Position numbers and translations under genes: made by a program
DNA from: Bacteroidaceae bacterium
GTDB lineage: Bacteria; Bacteroidota; Bacteroidia; Bacteroidales; Bacteroidaceae
Direction: 5' to 3'
Assembly (NCBI GenBank): GCA_017469925.1
Contig: JAFUFK010000026.1
Span: forward strand, 53,556-117,555
Length of the DNA: 64,000 nt
Shown here: positions 9,118-16,790 of the stretch, in pieces
Layout: every line of letters begins with the position of its first letter
Position numbering within the stretch: position 1 is the first letter of the stretch
The notes under the pieces: generated by a model
What the model saw: only the letters and a program-made list of their open reading frames with translations
Databases searched by the model: none
Told to the model about the DNA's origin: nothing

Positions 9118-10584
9118 ATGAAAAAGACGTTATTACTATTTGCGTTCGCCCTCATGGCCACGACCTTGTGGGCACAGAAGCACCTGCCCGAGGTGACCTA
9201 CGACGCACGGCCCGCCACGCTGCGGTGCCGGGTTATCCACAGCGAGGACACGACGACCTACGCCCTGCATCTGCGCTGTATGCGCCGCTACTGCTCGGGT
9301 TTGCCCTGGGACGGTCTGTGGGAAACGGAGTGGACCGCGTGGGGCAACGCCGACTTCACCATGACCATACCCGTGCACATGACGCACCGGTGCGACATCA
9401 CGTTCGGGCCGTACCGCTTCCCGTGCTATGTGGTGCCGGGCGCAACGGTCGCCTTCACGATTGACGCACGTCGGGCGCGTGAGGCGGGACTCCCGGAGGG
9501 CATCACGTTCAGCGGCCCGCTGGCGAGCCTCAATCGTGACCTCGTCCGCGCCTGGGAGTCGGGGACAGACCCCGAGCACCTCTGGCTCGACATCGAGCGA
9601 AAGCGCAACGAGGGCACGCTCATCAACCTATTGCCCACGGCTGACGAACAGGGCTATTTCGACTTCCTGGAGCAGACCTACCGCCGCATCGAGGCGGACA
9701 TCGCGGCCGACCGTCGCATGGGCGCGGCCTATCGCGAGTATGCCCGGGGGGTGAATCTCTACGAATGGGGCAACCACATGCACTGGTGTGGGCAGGCCAT
9801 TCAATGGCAGGGCATCACCGACTCGGAGGCGGACTACGATGCCTACGTCTCGCGGATGCGCGAGCGCATCGGCCAGTACATGCAGTCGCACCCCTGGGAC
9901 CATCCGGCGGCAGCCTACGTGATGTGGGGCTTCGACAACCTGCCTAAAGACCACTTTGACCTGGACGTTGACGTGCCGGCAGGCTATCGGAAGTGCTACG
10001 AGGCCTCGAACCTGCTGAAGCAGATGGGGCAGGACAAGCAACCGCTCTCCGAGACCCAGAAGTCCGACATCCAGCGCGACCTGCCCGAACTGGCCGAAGA
10101 CCTGCTGGCCTACGACGAGTCCCTGACGCAGCAACTGGCCAGCATCGCCGAGGACAGCCTGTCGCACGTGCGCCAACTTCCTCCCGTCGGCGACGGGGGC
10201 GACGTCCTGTCCGCGCTGCTCCGTCCCTACCGCGGTCGGCCCGTGCTCCTGGAACTCTGGGAGACCACCTGCGGGCCTTGTCGATTGGCCTTTCGTGAGA
10301 TGCACGACACAAAACTCCGTTTTCGCGACCGCATGCACTTCGTCTCCGTGGCCAGCACCTGTAGCGACCATGCCACATGGCAGCGCCTCGTGGCCAGTTA
10401 CGTCGGCGACCACTACCGCCTGACCGAGCCAGAGTTACTCTCCCTCCATCGCCAGGTTCCCTGCCGCACCAACGCCATCCCCGTCTGGCTCCTCATTAAC
10501 CCCGACGGCACCATCCACCATGCCTTCACCGGCTATCGCAACCTCGACGACATGATGAAGGAGATATCCCCCGTGCTGGAGTGA
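9118..10584 (+). CDS. Exported TlpA-like thioredoxin-fold protein (paralogue 2)
   Basis: 488 residues with signal peptide MKKTLLLFAFALMATTLWAQ. A long N-terminal region (about 21-350) begins beta-rich and becomes strongly helical and charged. The C-terminal thioredoxin domain has LELWETTCGPCRLAF, with redox cysteines Cys385 and Cys388. The usual Trp before the CxxC is replaced by Thr (TTCGPC), which may alter redox potential or partner choice. NAIPVWLLINPDG supplies the cis-Pro region. It resembles paralogue 3 in signal peptide and leader. It is probably periplasmic; the function beyond thiol-disulfide exchange is unknown. Confidence 0.85.
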   Translation: MKKTLLLFAFALMATTLWAQKHLPEVTYDARPATLRCRVIHSEDTTTYALHLRCMRRYCSGLPWDGLWETEWTAWGNADFTMTIPVHMTHRCDITFGPYRFPCYVVPGATVAFTIDARRAREAGLPEGITFSGPLASLNRDLVRAWESGTDPEHLWLDIERKRNEGTLINLLPTADEQGYFDFLEQTYRRIEADIAADRRMGAAYREYARGVNLYEWGNHMHWCGQAIQWQGITDSEADYDAYVSRMRERIGQYMQSHPWDHPAAAYVMWGFDNLPKDHFDLDVDVPAGYRKCYEASNLLKQMGQDKQPLSETQKSDIQRDLPELAEDLLAYDESLTQQLASIAEDSLSHVRQLPPVGDGGDVLSALLRPYRGRPVLLELWETTCGPCRLAFREMHDTKLRFRDRMHFVSVASTCSDHATWQRLVASYVGDHYRLTEPELLSLHRQVPCRTNAIPVWLLINPDGTIHHAFTGYRNLDDMMKEISPVLE

Positions 10585-10652
10585 CGGGGGCGTCGCCCGG
10601 CAACAAAATATGATTTTCGCCCCATCGTTAGCGGAATATCGAAATAAATCCT

Positions 10653-10660
10653 TAACTTTG
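10653..10660 (+). promoter_or_regulatory. Putative -7 box (TAACTTTG) of the 76-residue gene
   Basis: TAACTTTG matches TAnnTTTG and lies 30 bp before the start codon at 10690. The upstream sequence from 10585 is short and holds no other feature. Confidence 0.55.
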
Positions 10661-10689
10661 CACCACGATAGATAAAAGAGGATAGCACT

Positions 10690-10920
10690 ATGTCTTACCA
10701 GCAATTGGCACAGTTGGAGTTGATGAATGCCCTGAACAGCATTAACTCCGAAGACGAACTGAACGAGTTTCGCGACCTCGTGGCCCACTACTTTGCCCAG
10801 AAAGCCCAGAAGGCTATCGACGCAATGTGGGATGAGGGAAAGATTACCGACGAGACCATCAACCAGTGGGGCGCAGAACACATGCGCACAACGTACCGAT
10901 ATGCGGCGAATCGTTCTTGA
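10690..10920 (+). CDS. Small acidic helical protein of unknown function
   Basis: A 76-residue cytoplasmic protein without signal peptide. It opens MSYQQLAQLELMNALNSINS and is predicted from composition to be almost all alpha-helix (LNEFRDLVAHYFAQKAQKAIDAMWDEGKI). I recall similar small proteins in Bacteroidales, often chromosomal singletons that look like antitoxins. No toxin partner is visible next to it, so that role is only a possibility. It has its own promoter box and is flanked by TlpA paralogues 2 and 3. Confidence 0.7.
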   Translation: MSYQQLAQLELMNALNSINSEDELNEFRDLVAHYFAQKAQKAIDAMWDEGKITDETINQWGAEHMRTTYRYAANRS

Positions 10921-11035
10921 TACGCTGTCCTCCGGGAGATAGATTGGCCAAAGGTCGCCATCCTTACCATCAAAGAGTTTTCCCGGCAACTTTCGTAAGC
11001 GTCCTACCGACATTTTTTTGAAAAAACATGGCGAC

Positions 11036-11080
11036 GGGGCGACATATTCTCGCCCCTCGTGTGTATATAATAGTAGAGAA
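11036..11080 (+). promoter_or_regulatory. Shared leader element L3
   Basis: Closest match to L1 at 7805-7847. The hairpin GGGGCGA-loop-TCGCCCC is perfect here, followed by CGTGTGTATATAATAGTAGA. It ends about 17 bp before the start codon at 11097. Confidence 0.55.
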
Positions 11081-11096
11081 ACCTCATTATATAACT

Positions 11097-12512
11097 ATGA
11101 AGAAGACTTTATGCTTACTATGCTTCGCCCTCATGGCCACGGCCTTGTGGGCACAGAAACCGTCGTGCATCATTCGTGGCCATGCATCGGTCGTGCCCGA
11201 TAGTACGCAGATTATTGCCCTCATCAATAATGCCGGTGTGGCGCGAGACACCATCATAGGGGGGCGCTTCGTGCTGACGGTGCCGACGGACAGCCTGCAG
11301 GAGTGCGACCTCTTGCTTCTGGGGGAGGGTATGCCCAGTTTCTATCTTTCCCTGTTCATCGCCCCGGGAGTGGAGACCGAGGTTACGGGCGACGACCTAC
11401 ACATCCTTACGTGGAAGGCGACGAACCCCTTGCCAGAGCAAGCCACGAAGAACCGAATCATGGACTGCACTCGTGAGCCGCTGGACGAACTACAACGCTT
11501 GGCCGAGGCGGGAGAGCCGTGGAAACAGCAGCGCATACCCTACATCGAGAGCCTGCGCAGGACTATAGACTTGCTGCCCCAACTGCCCGCCGACCGTGCT
11601 TCGGTGACGGAACTCATGGACATGGCACATGCGGCCCGTGCCGTCGGAGCGGACTTTCCTTACTTGCAGGAACTCCGTGATGCCGCAGAGCAGTTTGCCC
11701 GTCGTTGCCGGGGATTCGAACAGGAGATGGCGCGTGTCCGCCATAATCTTTACCCACCTGCCGTGCAGGACGTGGGCGACAAGGCTCCCGATGCCGACCT
11801 CTACGATGCCGAGGCCCGCATCCATCACATCGCCGACGTGCAGGGCCGATACGTGTTGCTTGACTTCTGGAGCCTCGGGTGTGGGCCATGCCGTATGGCC
11901 GAGCCTGAGATGCGAGAGGTGTACGAACAGCACCGTGACCGCATGGAGATAGTGGGTATCAATGTCGATAACTACGATAATTGGCGTACCAACGAATGGG
12001 CAGCGAAACTCACATGGCCGAACTGGAACGACCGCGACGGTCAGGACGGACTCATGGCACGTTTGGACGGCACTTTCGCCTTGCCGACCTATGTCCTCCT
12101 GTCACCCGAGGGACGCATCCTCCGCAAGATGACGGGCTATGGACCCGGCATCTTGCGTGCACTGGCCCATTCTCTGGACGGCCCCGCGCAGGACAACAGC
12201 CGCTGTCTTACGCTCGTTGTCTCGCAGGTCCAGTGTACGCGCGACTCTACCGTGCTCGCCATGCGCTACTATGGTCAGTCCGACTATTGGTTCCGCATCG
12301 CCTCCTCTTCCTATCTTCGTACAGCCGATGGTCACCGCTATCCGCTCATTTCCGTCCGCGACATTGCTCTCGATGCAGAGACGTTTCCCGGGGCCTGTGG
12401 TTATAAGGACTTCACGCTCGTCTTTCAGCCCTTCGCGGACAGCCCCGTTACCTTTGACTTCATCGAGGGCGATGCCGATGATGCTTTTCGCATCCTTTCT
12501 ATAGAACCGTGA
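11097..12512 (+). CDS. Exported TlpA-like thioredoxin-fold protein with extra C-terminal domain (paralogue 3)
   Basis: 471 residues. The start at 11097 was chosen because the signal peptide MKKTLCLLCFALMATALWAQ begins there; an in-frame ATG at 11028 would translate through the conserved leader element. A DUF4369-like N-terminal domain is followed by a helical linker and a thioredoxin domain with LDFWSLGCGPCRMAE (Cys262, Cys265). As in paralogue 2, the Trp before CxxC is absent (GCGPC). After the thioredoxin fold, about 110 residues form an additional beta-rich domain (from about LTLVVSQVQCTRDS) that the other paralogues lack. Likely periplasmic; partner unknown. Confidence 0.86.
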   Translation: MKKTLCLLCFALMATALWAQKPSCIIRGHASVVPDSTQIIALINNAGVARDTIIGGRFVLTVPTDSLQECDLLLLGEGMPSFYLSLFIAPGVETEVTGDDLHILTWKATNPLPEQATKNRIMDCTREPLDELQRLAEAGEPWKQQRIPYIESLRRTIDLLPQLPADRASVTELMDMAHAARAVGADFPYLQELRDAAEQFARRCRGFEQEMARVRHNLYPPAVQDVGDKAPDADLYDAEARIHHIADVQGRYVLLDFWSLGCGPCRMAEPEMREVYEQHRDRMEIVGINVDNYDNWRTNEWAAKLTWPNWNDRDGQDGLMARLDGTFALPTYVLLSPEGRILRKMTGYGPGILRALAHSLDGPAQDNSRCLTLVVSQVQCTRDSTVLAMRYYGQSDYWFRIASSSYLRTADGHRYPLISVRDIALDAETFPGACGYKDFTLVFQPFADSPVTFDFIEGDADDAFRILSIEP

Positions 12513-12574
12513 TGCTAAGTCCATGACACCAAATTTGTATAATTAGCACCATTCGCCGATAAAACCCATGAAAT

Positions 12575-12689
12575 AATTCATGAAAAATTTGTGGCTAATT
12601 CATGATAATTATATGTTTAAGAAAGAAAAAATATATTCTTTATGTTTAACACGAATGACCATGAATTAGCCACGAATTAACCATAAATT
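12575..12689. repeat. Hairpin element F1 with 22-bp-spaced palindromic units in both arms
   Basis: A 115-bp inverted repeat. The left arm has units at 12575 and 12597 (AATTCATGAAAAATT type) and the right arm has units at 12653 and 12675 (AATTAACCATAAATT type). Both unit pairs are exactly 22 bp apart, and the two arms are reverse complements over about 45 bp. The AT-rich loop, GTTTAAGAAAG...TTCTTTATGTTTAAC, is itself palindromic. Two further copies lie at 14725-14839 and 14857-14971, again between TlpA paralogues. Confidence 0.85.
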
Positions 12690-12713
12690 TTTATGTTTGT
12701 GTCGATATTTCCG

Positions 12714-12721
12714 TATCTTTG
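12714..12721 (+). promoter_or_regulatory. Putative -7 box (TATCTTTG) of TlpA paralogue 4
   Basis: TATCTTTG lies 22 bp before the ATG at 12743, with TTTG about 14 bp further upstream. The surrounding sequence from TTTTATGTTTGTG to TATCTTTGCATC is nearly identical to that before paralogue 5 (14971-15007), so the promoter was duplicated with the gene. Confidence 0.65.
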
Positions 12722-12742
12722 CATCAATAACACGCTAACCTT

Positions 12743-14695
12743 ATGAAGAAAACCATTCTTTTCCTCCTCCTCGCCCTCGCAACTTCGGGGGCATGGGCAC
12801 AAATCCATACGAGCCTCGACGTCTGCCTCCGCGACGAGAAGACGGGCGAGTGGCTAATCAGTCTGTTCGATACGTGCGCGGTCTATGACTGCGACGTATG
12901 GACCTACGAACGGGCGGCGAAGGGACGATACACGCTCAGGCTGGGCGACCGTCGGGTGGAGGTGCGCCAAAGGAAGGGGGGCATAGATATCGACCACCGG
13001 CGGCACAAGACTACGGAACTGACCACCCAGACGCTGCCCGACTACCCGACAGGGGACACGACGGCGTTCCGCGACAATGGGTACACCGGGGGCGAAGCGA
13101 CGGTGCGAGGGTGGGTCATCGGCTGGCCCTCGGAGGACGACCTTCGGTTCGTCGGCCCCGACCTGCTTACGGCCGTGGGGCAGAACTTCACGCCCGTCGT
13201 GCCGGACAAGTCGGGACGCTTCGAAGTGAAGATACCGTTGGCCAACACGTCGGACATACTGCTTGCGCCCGTAGGCTTCGTGATGCTGACGCCCGGAGAA
13301 ACGTACTTCATGCTCCTGGACGAGGGACGTGGGCGCCACTACGTCATGGGGCCCGACGCGCGTGTCACGAACGAGATGTGGGCACAGCCCTCGGGAGGCA
13401 CTTACGTGAATATGGACTTGTACGAGGAACGTACGGACGACGACCTGCTGCGGTATGCCACGGCGCGGTTGGACAGCACAGAGCATGCAACGACAGAGAC
13501 GCTGCGTGAGCACTCCCACCTCTCCGAGCGTTACCGTCTGTGGCGCAGGGCTTTCGAGCGCACCGGCTGGGGCGAGACTCTGGTGCAACGTTATTTCTCG
13601 CGCGATGACGTCCGTCAGGTACACGACCGTCGCCTGTGGAATACGCTGCGCGATTCCGTACTCCTCGACCTGCCTCGCCCCTACACCGTGGCGCAACTAT
13701 CGTTGCCTTACTTCCTTAATATATACGCGCGTGGACTGACAGAACGCGTCAATGTGGGCTACAGGTTCGACGTCATCACTGAGGCCATCGATAGCGTCGA
13801 GGCCCATGCCCGCGAGGGTCGCCCCCTGTGTTCCGAGGCCCTGCTCGACACGCTCCGCACCCTGCGCCGCGCTACCCTGGACTATGAGGCGCAGTCGCGC
13901 CAGGCACAGGGCCGCACGCCCGAGAACCATCCCTTCGAACGGCTCATCAATCAGCCCGAAGTGAAGGACGTCCTGATGGGCGTCGTCATGCAGGAGGTGA
14001 ACCCAAGCCGCACGGCTCGCGAGATAGCGTCCGTAGATACGCTGTCCCTGCCGCCCGACCTGCTCGACCTGTACCGCGCACAACTCTTCGGCAACGAACT
14101 GTGGACGAGCCGTACACCCCTGCCCGATGCGCTCCAGCAGGCCGTCCATCGCTCGGTACGCTCGCCGTATTACCGCGACAGGCTCCTGGCCACGAGTCAG
14201 CAATATGCCGACCTCATCCGCCAATCCCAGGAGCGAGACCAGGCCAGCCTTATGTCGAACGAGCCGCTTGCCGGTCTCACCGACGGGCAGGAGATACTGC
14301 GCCGCATCCTCGAACCCTTGAAGGGGAGGGTCGTCTTCCTCGACGTCTGGGGCACATGGTGCGGCCCCTGCAAGGCCGACCTCAAGCGCCTGACGCACCC
14401 CCTCCACGAGGCTCTCGAATCGCTGCCCGTCTCCTTCCTCTACCTTTGCAATAACTCCTCCGACGCATCCTGGCGCAGTGTCATCGCCGAGTACCAACTG
14501 ACGGGCCCCAAGTCCCTGCACTACAACCTGCCCACCGACCAGCAGGCGGCCCTGGAGCGTTACCTCGGCGTCGCCCATTACCCCACGTACATCCTCTTCG
14601 ACCCTCAGGGCCGCCGCGTCCCAGGCCCCGAGCCCCGTCCGCACGACATCGAGGGGCTGAAGAAGAAGATTGAGGGGATAATCGGGGGAGAGTAA
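12743..14695 (+). CDS. Exported TlpA-like thioredoxin-fold protein (paralogue 4)
   Basis: 650 residues, the longest of the set, with signal peptide MKKTILFLLLALATSGAWAQ. The N-terminal region (about 21-250) is beta-rich and includes a carboxypeptidase-regulatory or DUF4369-like stretch (GYTGGEATVRGWVIG). It is followed by about 250 helical residues and a C-terminal thioredoxin domain with LDVWGTWCGPCKADLKRL (Cys540, Cys543) and a cis-Pro near HYPTYILFDPQG. Likely periplasmic or outer-membrane-facing. The long helical middle suggests a protein-interaction or stalk role, which is inference only. The hairpin elements on both sides isolate it transcriptionally. Confidence 0.86.
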   Translation: MKKTILFLLLALATSGAWAQIHTSLDVCLRDEKTGEWLISLFDTCAVYDCDVWTYERAAKGRYTLRLGDRRVEVRQRKGGIDIDHRRHKTTELTTQTLPDYPTGDTTAFRDNGYTGGEATVRGWVIGWPSEDDLRFVGPDLLTAVGQNFTPVVPDKSGRFEVKIPLANTSDILLAPVGFVMLTPGETYFMLLDEGRGRHYVMGPDARVTNEMWAQPSGGTYVNMDLYEERTDDDLLRYATARLDSTEHATTETLREHSHLSERYRLWRRAFERTGWGETLVQRYFSRDDVRQVHDRRLWNTLRDSVLLDLPRPYTVAQLSLPYFLNIYARGLTERVNVGYRFDVITEAIDSVEAHAREGRPLCSEALLDTLRTLRRATLDYEAQSRQAQGRTPENHPFERLINQPEVKDVLMGVVMQEVNPSRTAREIASVDTLSLPPDLLDLYRAQLFGNELWTSRTPLPDALQQAVHRSVRSPYYRDRLLATSQQYADLIRQSQERDQASLMSNEPLAGLTDGQEILRRILEPLKGRVVFLDVWGTWCGPCKADLKRLTHPLHEALESLPVSFLYLCNNSSDASWRSVIAEYQLTGPKSLHYNLPTDQQAALERYLGVAHYPTYILFDPQGRRVPGPEPRPHDIEGLKKKIEGIIGGE

Positions 14696-14724
14696 GGCCG
14701 ATACAACAATAAATCCATGAAAAT

Positions 14725-14839
14725 AATTCATGAAAAATTTGTGGCTAATTTATGATAATTATATGTTTAAGAAAGAATCCCCATATCATTTTTGTTTAAC
14801 ACGAATGATCATGAATTAGCCATGAATTAACCATAAATT
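14725..14839. repeat. Hairpin element F2
   Basis: Second copy of the 115-bp hairpin, with unit starts at 14725, 14747, 14803 and 14825 (22 bp apart within each arm). The loop is diverged (AAGAATCCCCATATC) relative to F1, while the arms are conserved. Confidence 0.83.
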
Positions 14840-14856
14840 ATAAAGGCAGTAATAAT

Positions 14857-14971
14857 AATTCATGAAAAATTCGTGGATAATTCGTGATAATTATATGTTT
14901 AAGAAAGAAAAAATATATTCTTCATGTTTAACACGAATGACCATGAATTAGCCATGAATTATTCATGAATT
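14857..14971. repeat. Hairpin element F3
   Basis: Third copy, directly following F2 after 17 bp. Unit starts are at 14857, 14879, 14935 and 14957. It ends at the promoter of TlpA paralogue 5. The loop matches F1 better than F2 does. Confidence 0.83.
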
Positions 14972-14977
14972 TTTATG

Positions 14978-15003
14978 TTTGTGCCGATAATTCTGTATCT
15001 TTG
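14978..15003 (+). promoter_or_regulatory. Putative promoter of TlpA paralogue 5
   Basis: TTTG (14978-14981) and TATCTTTG (14996-15003) fit the Bacteroidetes -33/-7 pattern. The start codon at 15025 follows 22 bp later. An in-frame ATG at 14965 lies upstream of this promoter and was rejected as a start. Confidence 0.68.
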
Positions 15004-15024
15004 CATCCATCACACATAAACCCT

Positions 15025-16668
15025 ATGAAGAAAACATTTCTTTTCCTGCTCTTCGCCCTCGCAACCATCGCGAGGGGGCAGGGGACTCCTTCCATGCCTG
15101 CCGAAGGGACGGCGGAGGGATTCTTCCGCGCGGACTCGGCGGTGATTCGCGGTCGCATCGTCGGTTATGGGGCAGAGACGGGATTTTCGACGCTCGCGAC
15201 CGAGATTCCCGACCTGATGAGAGGCGGACAACCGGCGATGATAACCCTGGGCATCGGGGCCAACGGACGTTTCCAGCGCACGGTGCTCCTGCGGCATCCC
15301 GTCCTCAACTTCCTATCGACGACGCACGCCAGCATGGGACGTCGGCCCGTGCCGTTCTATCTCTGCCCGGGCGACACGCTGGACATCACGCTCACGCCCC
15401 GTGAGGATGGCGGTTTCACGTGCCGGTACAGCGGTGGTCATGCCCGGGATGTTGAACGCCTGCTCCAGCATCCCATGGACTACCGATGGCTCAACGACAT
15501 GCGACGGACGCAGGGGACACTGGACGACTATAACCGCCGGGCCGAGGCCGTATGGACCGACCTTCAGCGGCGCACCGACGGGCACATACAGACGCACGGA
15601 CTGACCGATTTCGAGGCGATGCTGCTGCGACGCGAGGCCGAGGTGGAGTTCATGGCGGCCTATTTCCTGCGATTCATCGACCTCTGTGTCTATATCCAGA
15701 ACGAGCGACCGCAGGCTCTCTTCACCGAAGGCGATGCGACGGTGGACAGCCTCTCCAGCGTTGATGCGTACCCGCTCCTGCGGCGGCTCCATGCCGATGA
15801 CCCATGGTTGCTGGCACAGTCCCGCACCACTCACGTGCTGGCCACGCTGCCCTCGCTCATGCCCTTCTACCACCCCATGCTCGTGAGGACGCAGGGGCAG
15901 AGTCTCATGCAACTGGACGAGACGCGGGCGGAGTTGGAGGCTCTGCGCCACACGGGCCGCGCCCTGCTGGGACAAGACCACGACGCCCTGCTCCTGCAAG
16001 TGGCGATGTTGCGCCTGCTCTCCGACGAGGCATACGGCGAATGGGCCGAGGCTGACCGCCACATCGACGAGTGGATGGCCGAGGCAGACGCGGACGAACG
16101 GCGCGAACTCTCGGCGCTCTATCGCCCTGCGGCGGAGAACTTCGAGGCCACGTTGCCCTATCTCCAGCACCCCACGCTCCGCCAGCGTGCCCGTCAGCGT
16201 TTCGACGAAGAGACCCGTGCCTCCCGAACCATGCCCCTGCCGTCGGGCGAGGGTTCCGACCTCATCCGCCAAATCCTTGCCCAGCATCCCGGTAAGGTCG
16301 TCTTGCTCGACTTCTGGGCCATGTGGTGCGGCCCCTGTAAGGCCGACATCCAGGCCACCCAGGCCCTGCGCCGCCGCCTCCGCGACGAGTGTCCCGAACT
16401 CTCCCTTGTCTTTCTCGCCCACGAGCCGAAGCCCGACCGCCCAGCCTACGTCGATTTCGTCCGGACGTACCTGTCTGACGAGGAAGTCCTCCCCATCTCC
16501 GACGACCAACTCCACCTTCTCATGGACCTGTTCCAGTTCAGTGCGCTGCCCTTCGCCGCCACCCTCACGCCCGACGGTCGCCTCTTTCGCCAGTCGATCC
16601 TGCTTTCTCCCGAACTCACCGCCAAGACCCTCCGCCAGCAAGTCCGTGAGGTCATCGGGGAAGAGTAG
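15025..16668 (+). CDS. Exported TlpA-like thioredoxin-fold protein (paralogue 5)
   Basis: 547 residues with signal peptide MKKTFLFLLFALATIARGQ. An N-terminal beta-rich domain (about 40-150, including PVPFYLCPGDTLDITL) is followed by a long helical middle region and a C-terminal thioredoxin domain with LLDFWAMWCGPCKADIQ (Cys435, Cys438) and LPFAATLTPDG in the cis-Pro region. It shares promoter and overall plan with paralogue 4, so the two probably arose by tandem duplication and then diverged widely. Likely periplasmic thiol-disulfide oxidoreductase; partner unknown. Confidence 0.86.
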   Translation: MKKTFLFLLFALATIARGQGTPSMPAEGTAEGFFRADSAVIRGRIVGYGAETGFSTLATEIPDLMRGGQPAMITLGIGANGRFQRTVLLRHPVLNFLSTTHASMGRRPVPFYLCPGDTLDITLTPREDGGFTCRYSGGHARDVERLLQHPMDYRWLNDMRRTQGTLDDYNRRAEAVWTDLQRRTDGHIQTHGLTDFEAMLLRREAEVEFMAAYFLRFIDLCVYIQNERPQALFTEGDATVDSLSSVDAYPLLRRLHADDPWLLAQSRTTHVLATLPSLMPFYHPMLVRTQGQSLMQLDETRAELEALRHTGRALLGQDHDALLLQVAMLRLLSDEAYGEWAEADRHIDEWMAEADADERRELSALYRPAAENFEATLPYLQHPTLRQRARQRFDEETRASRTMPLPSGEGSDLIRQILAQHPGKVVLLDFWAMWCGPCKADIQATQALRRRLRDECPELSLVFLAHEPKPDRPAYVDFVRTYLSDEEVLPISDDQLHLLMDLFQFSALPFAATLTPDGRLFRQSILLSPELTAKTLRQQVREVIGEE

Positions 16669-16723
16669 GGAGGCCGCGCCCCCAAGGTCACAGGAAAAGC
16701 AGATTTATCCCCCTTTCTGTGGA

Positions 16724-16748
16724 ATTGTCAGATTAAATGCTTAACTTT
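16724..16748 (+). promoter_or_regulatory. Promoter region identical to that of the kinase-like gene
   Basis: A 25-bp block containing GTCAGATTAAATGCTTAAC is exactly repeated at 18895-18919. It includes the -7-like TAACTTT, here followed by A instead of G. It lies 43 bp before the HIRAN gene start. Confidence 0.55.
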
Positions 16749-16790
16749 ACAACCGTTTTAACATGAGTCACAAAACTTAATAGCAATAAA

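Noticed and set aside
14965-15024. Earlier start for TlpA paralogue 5
   Set aside because: It would lie upstream of the promoter box and inside hairpin F3. The signal peptide begins at 15025.
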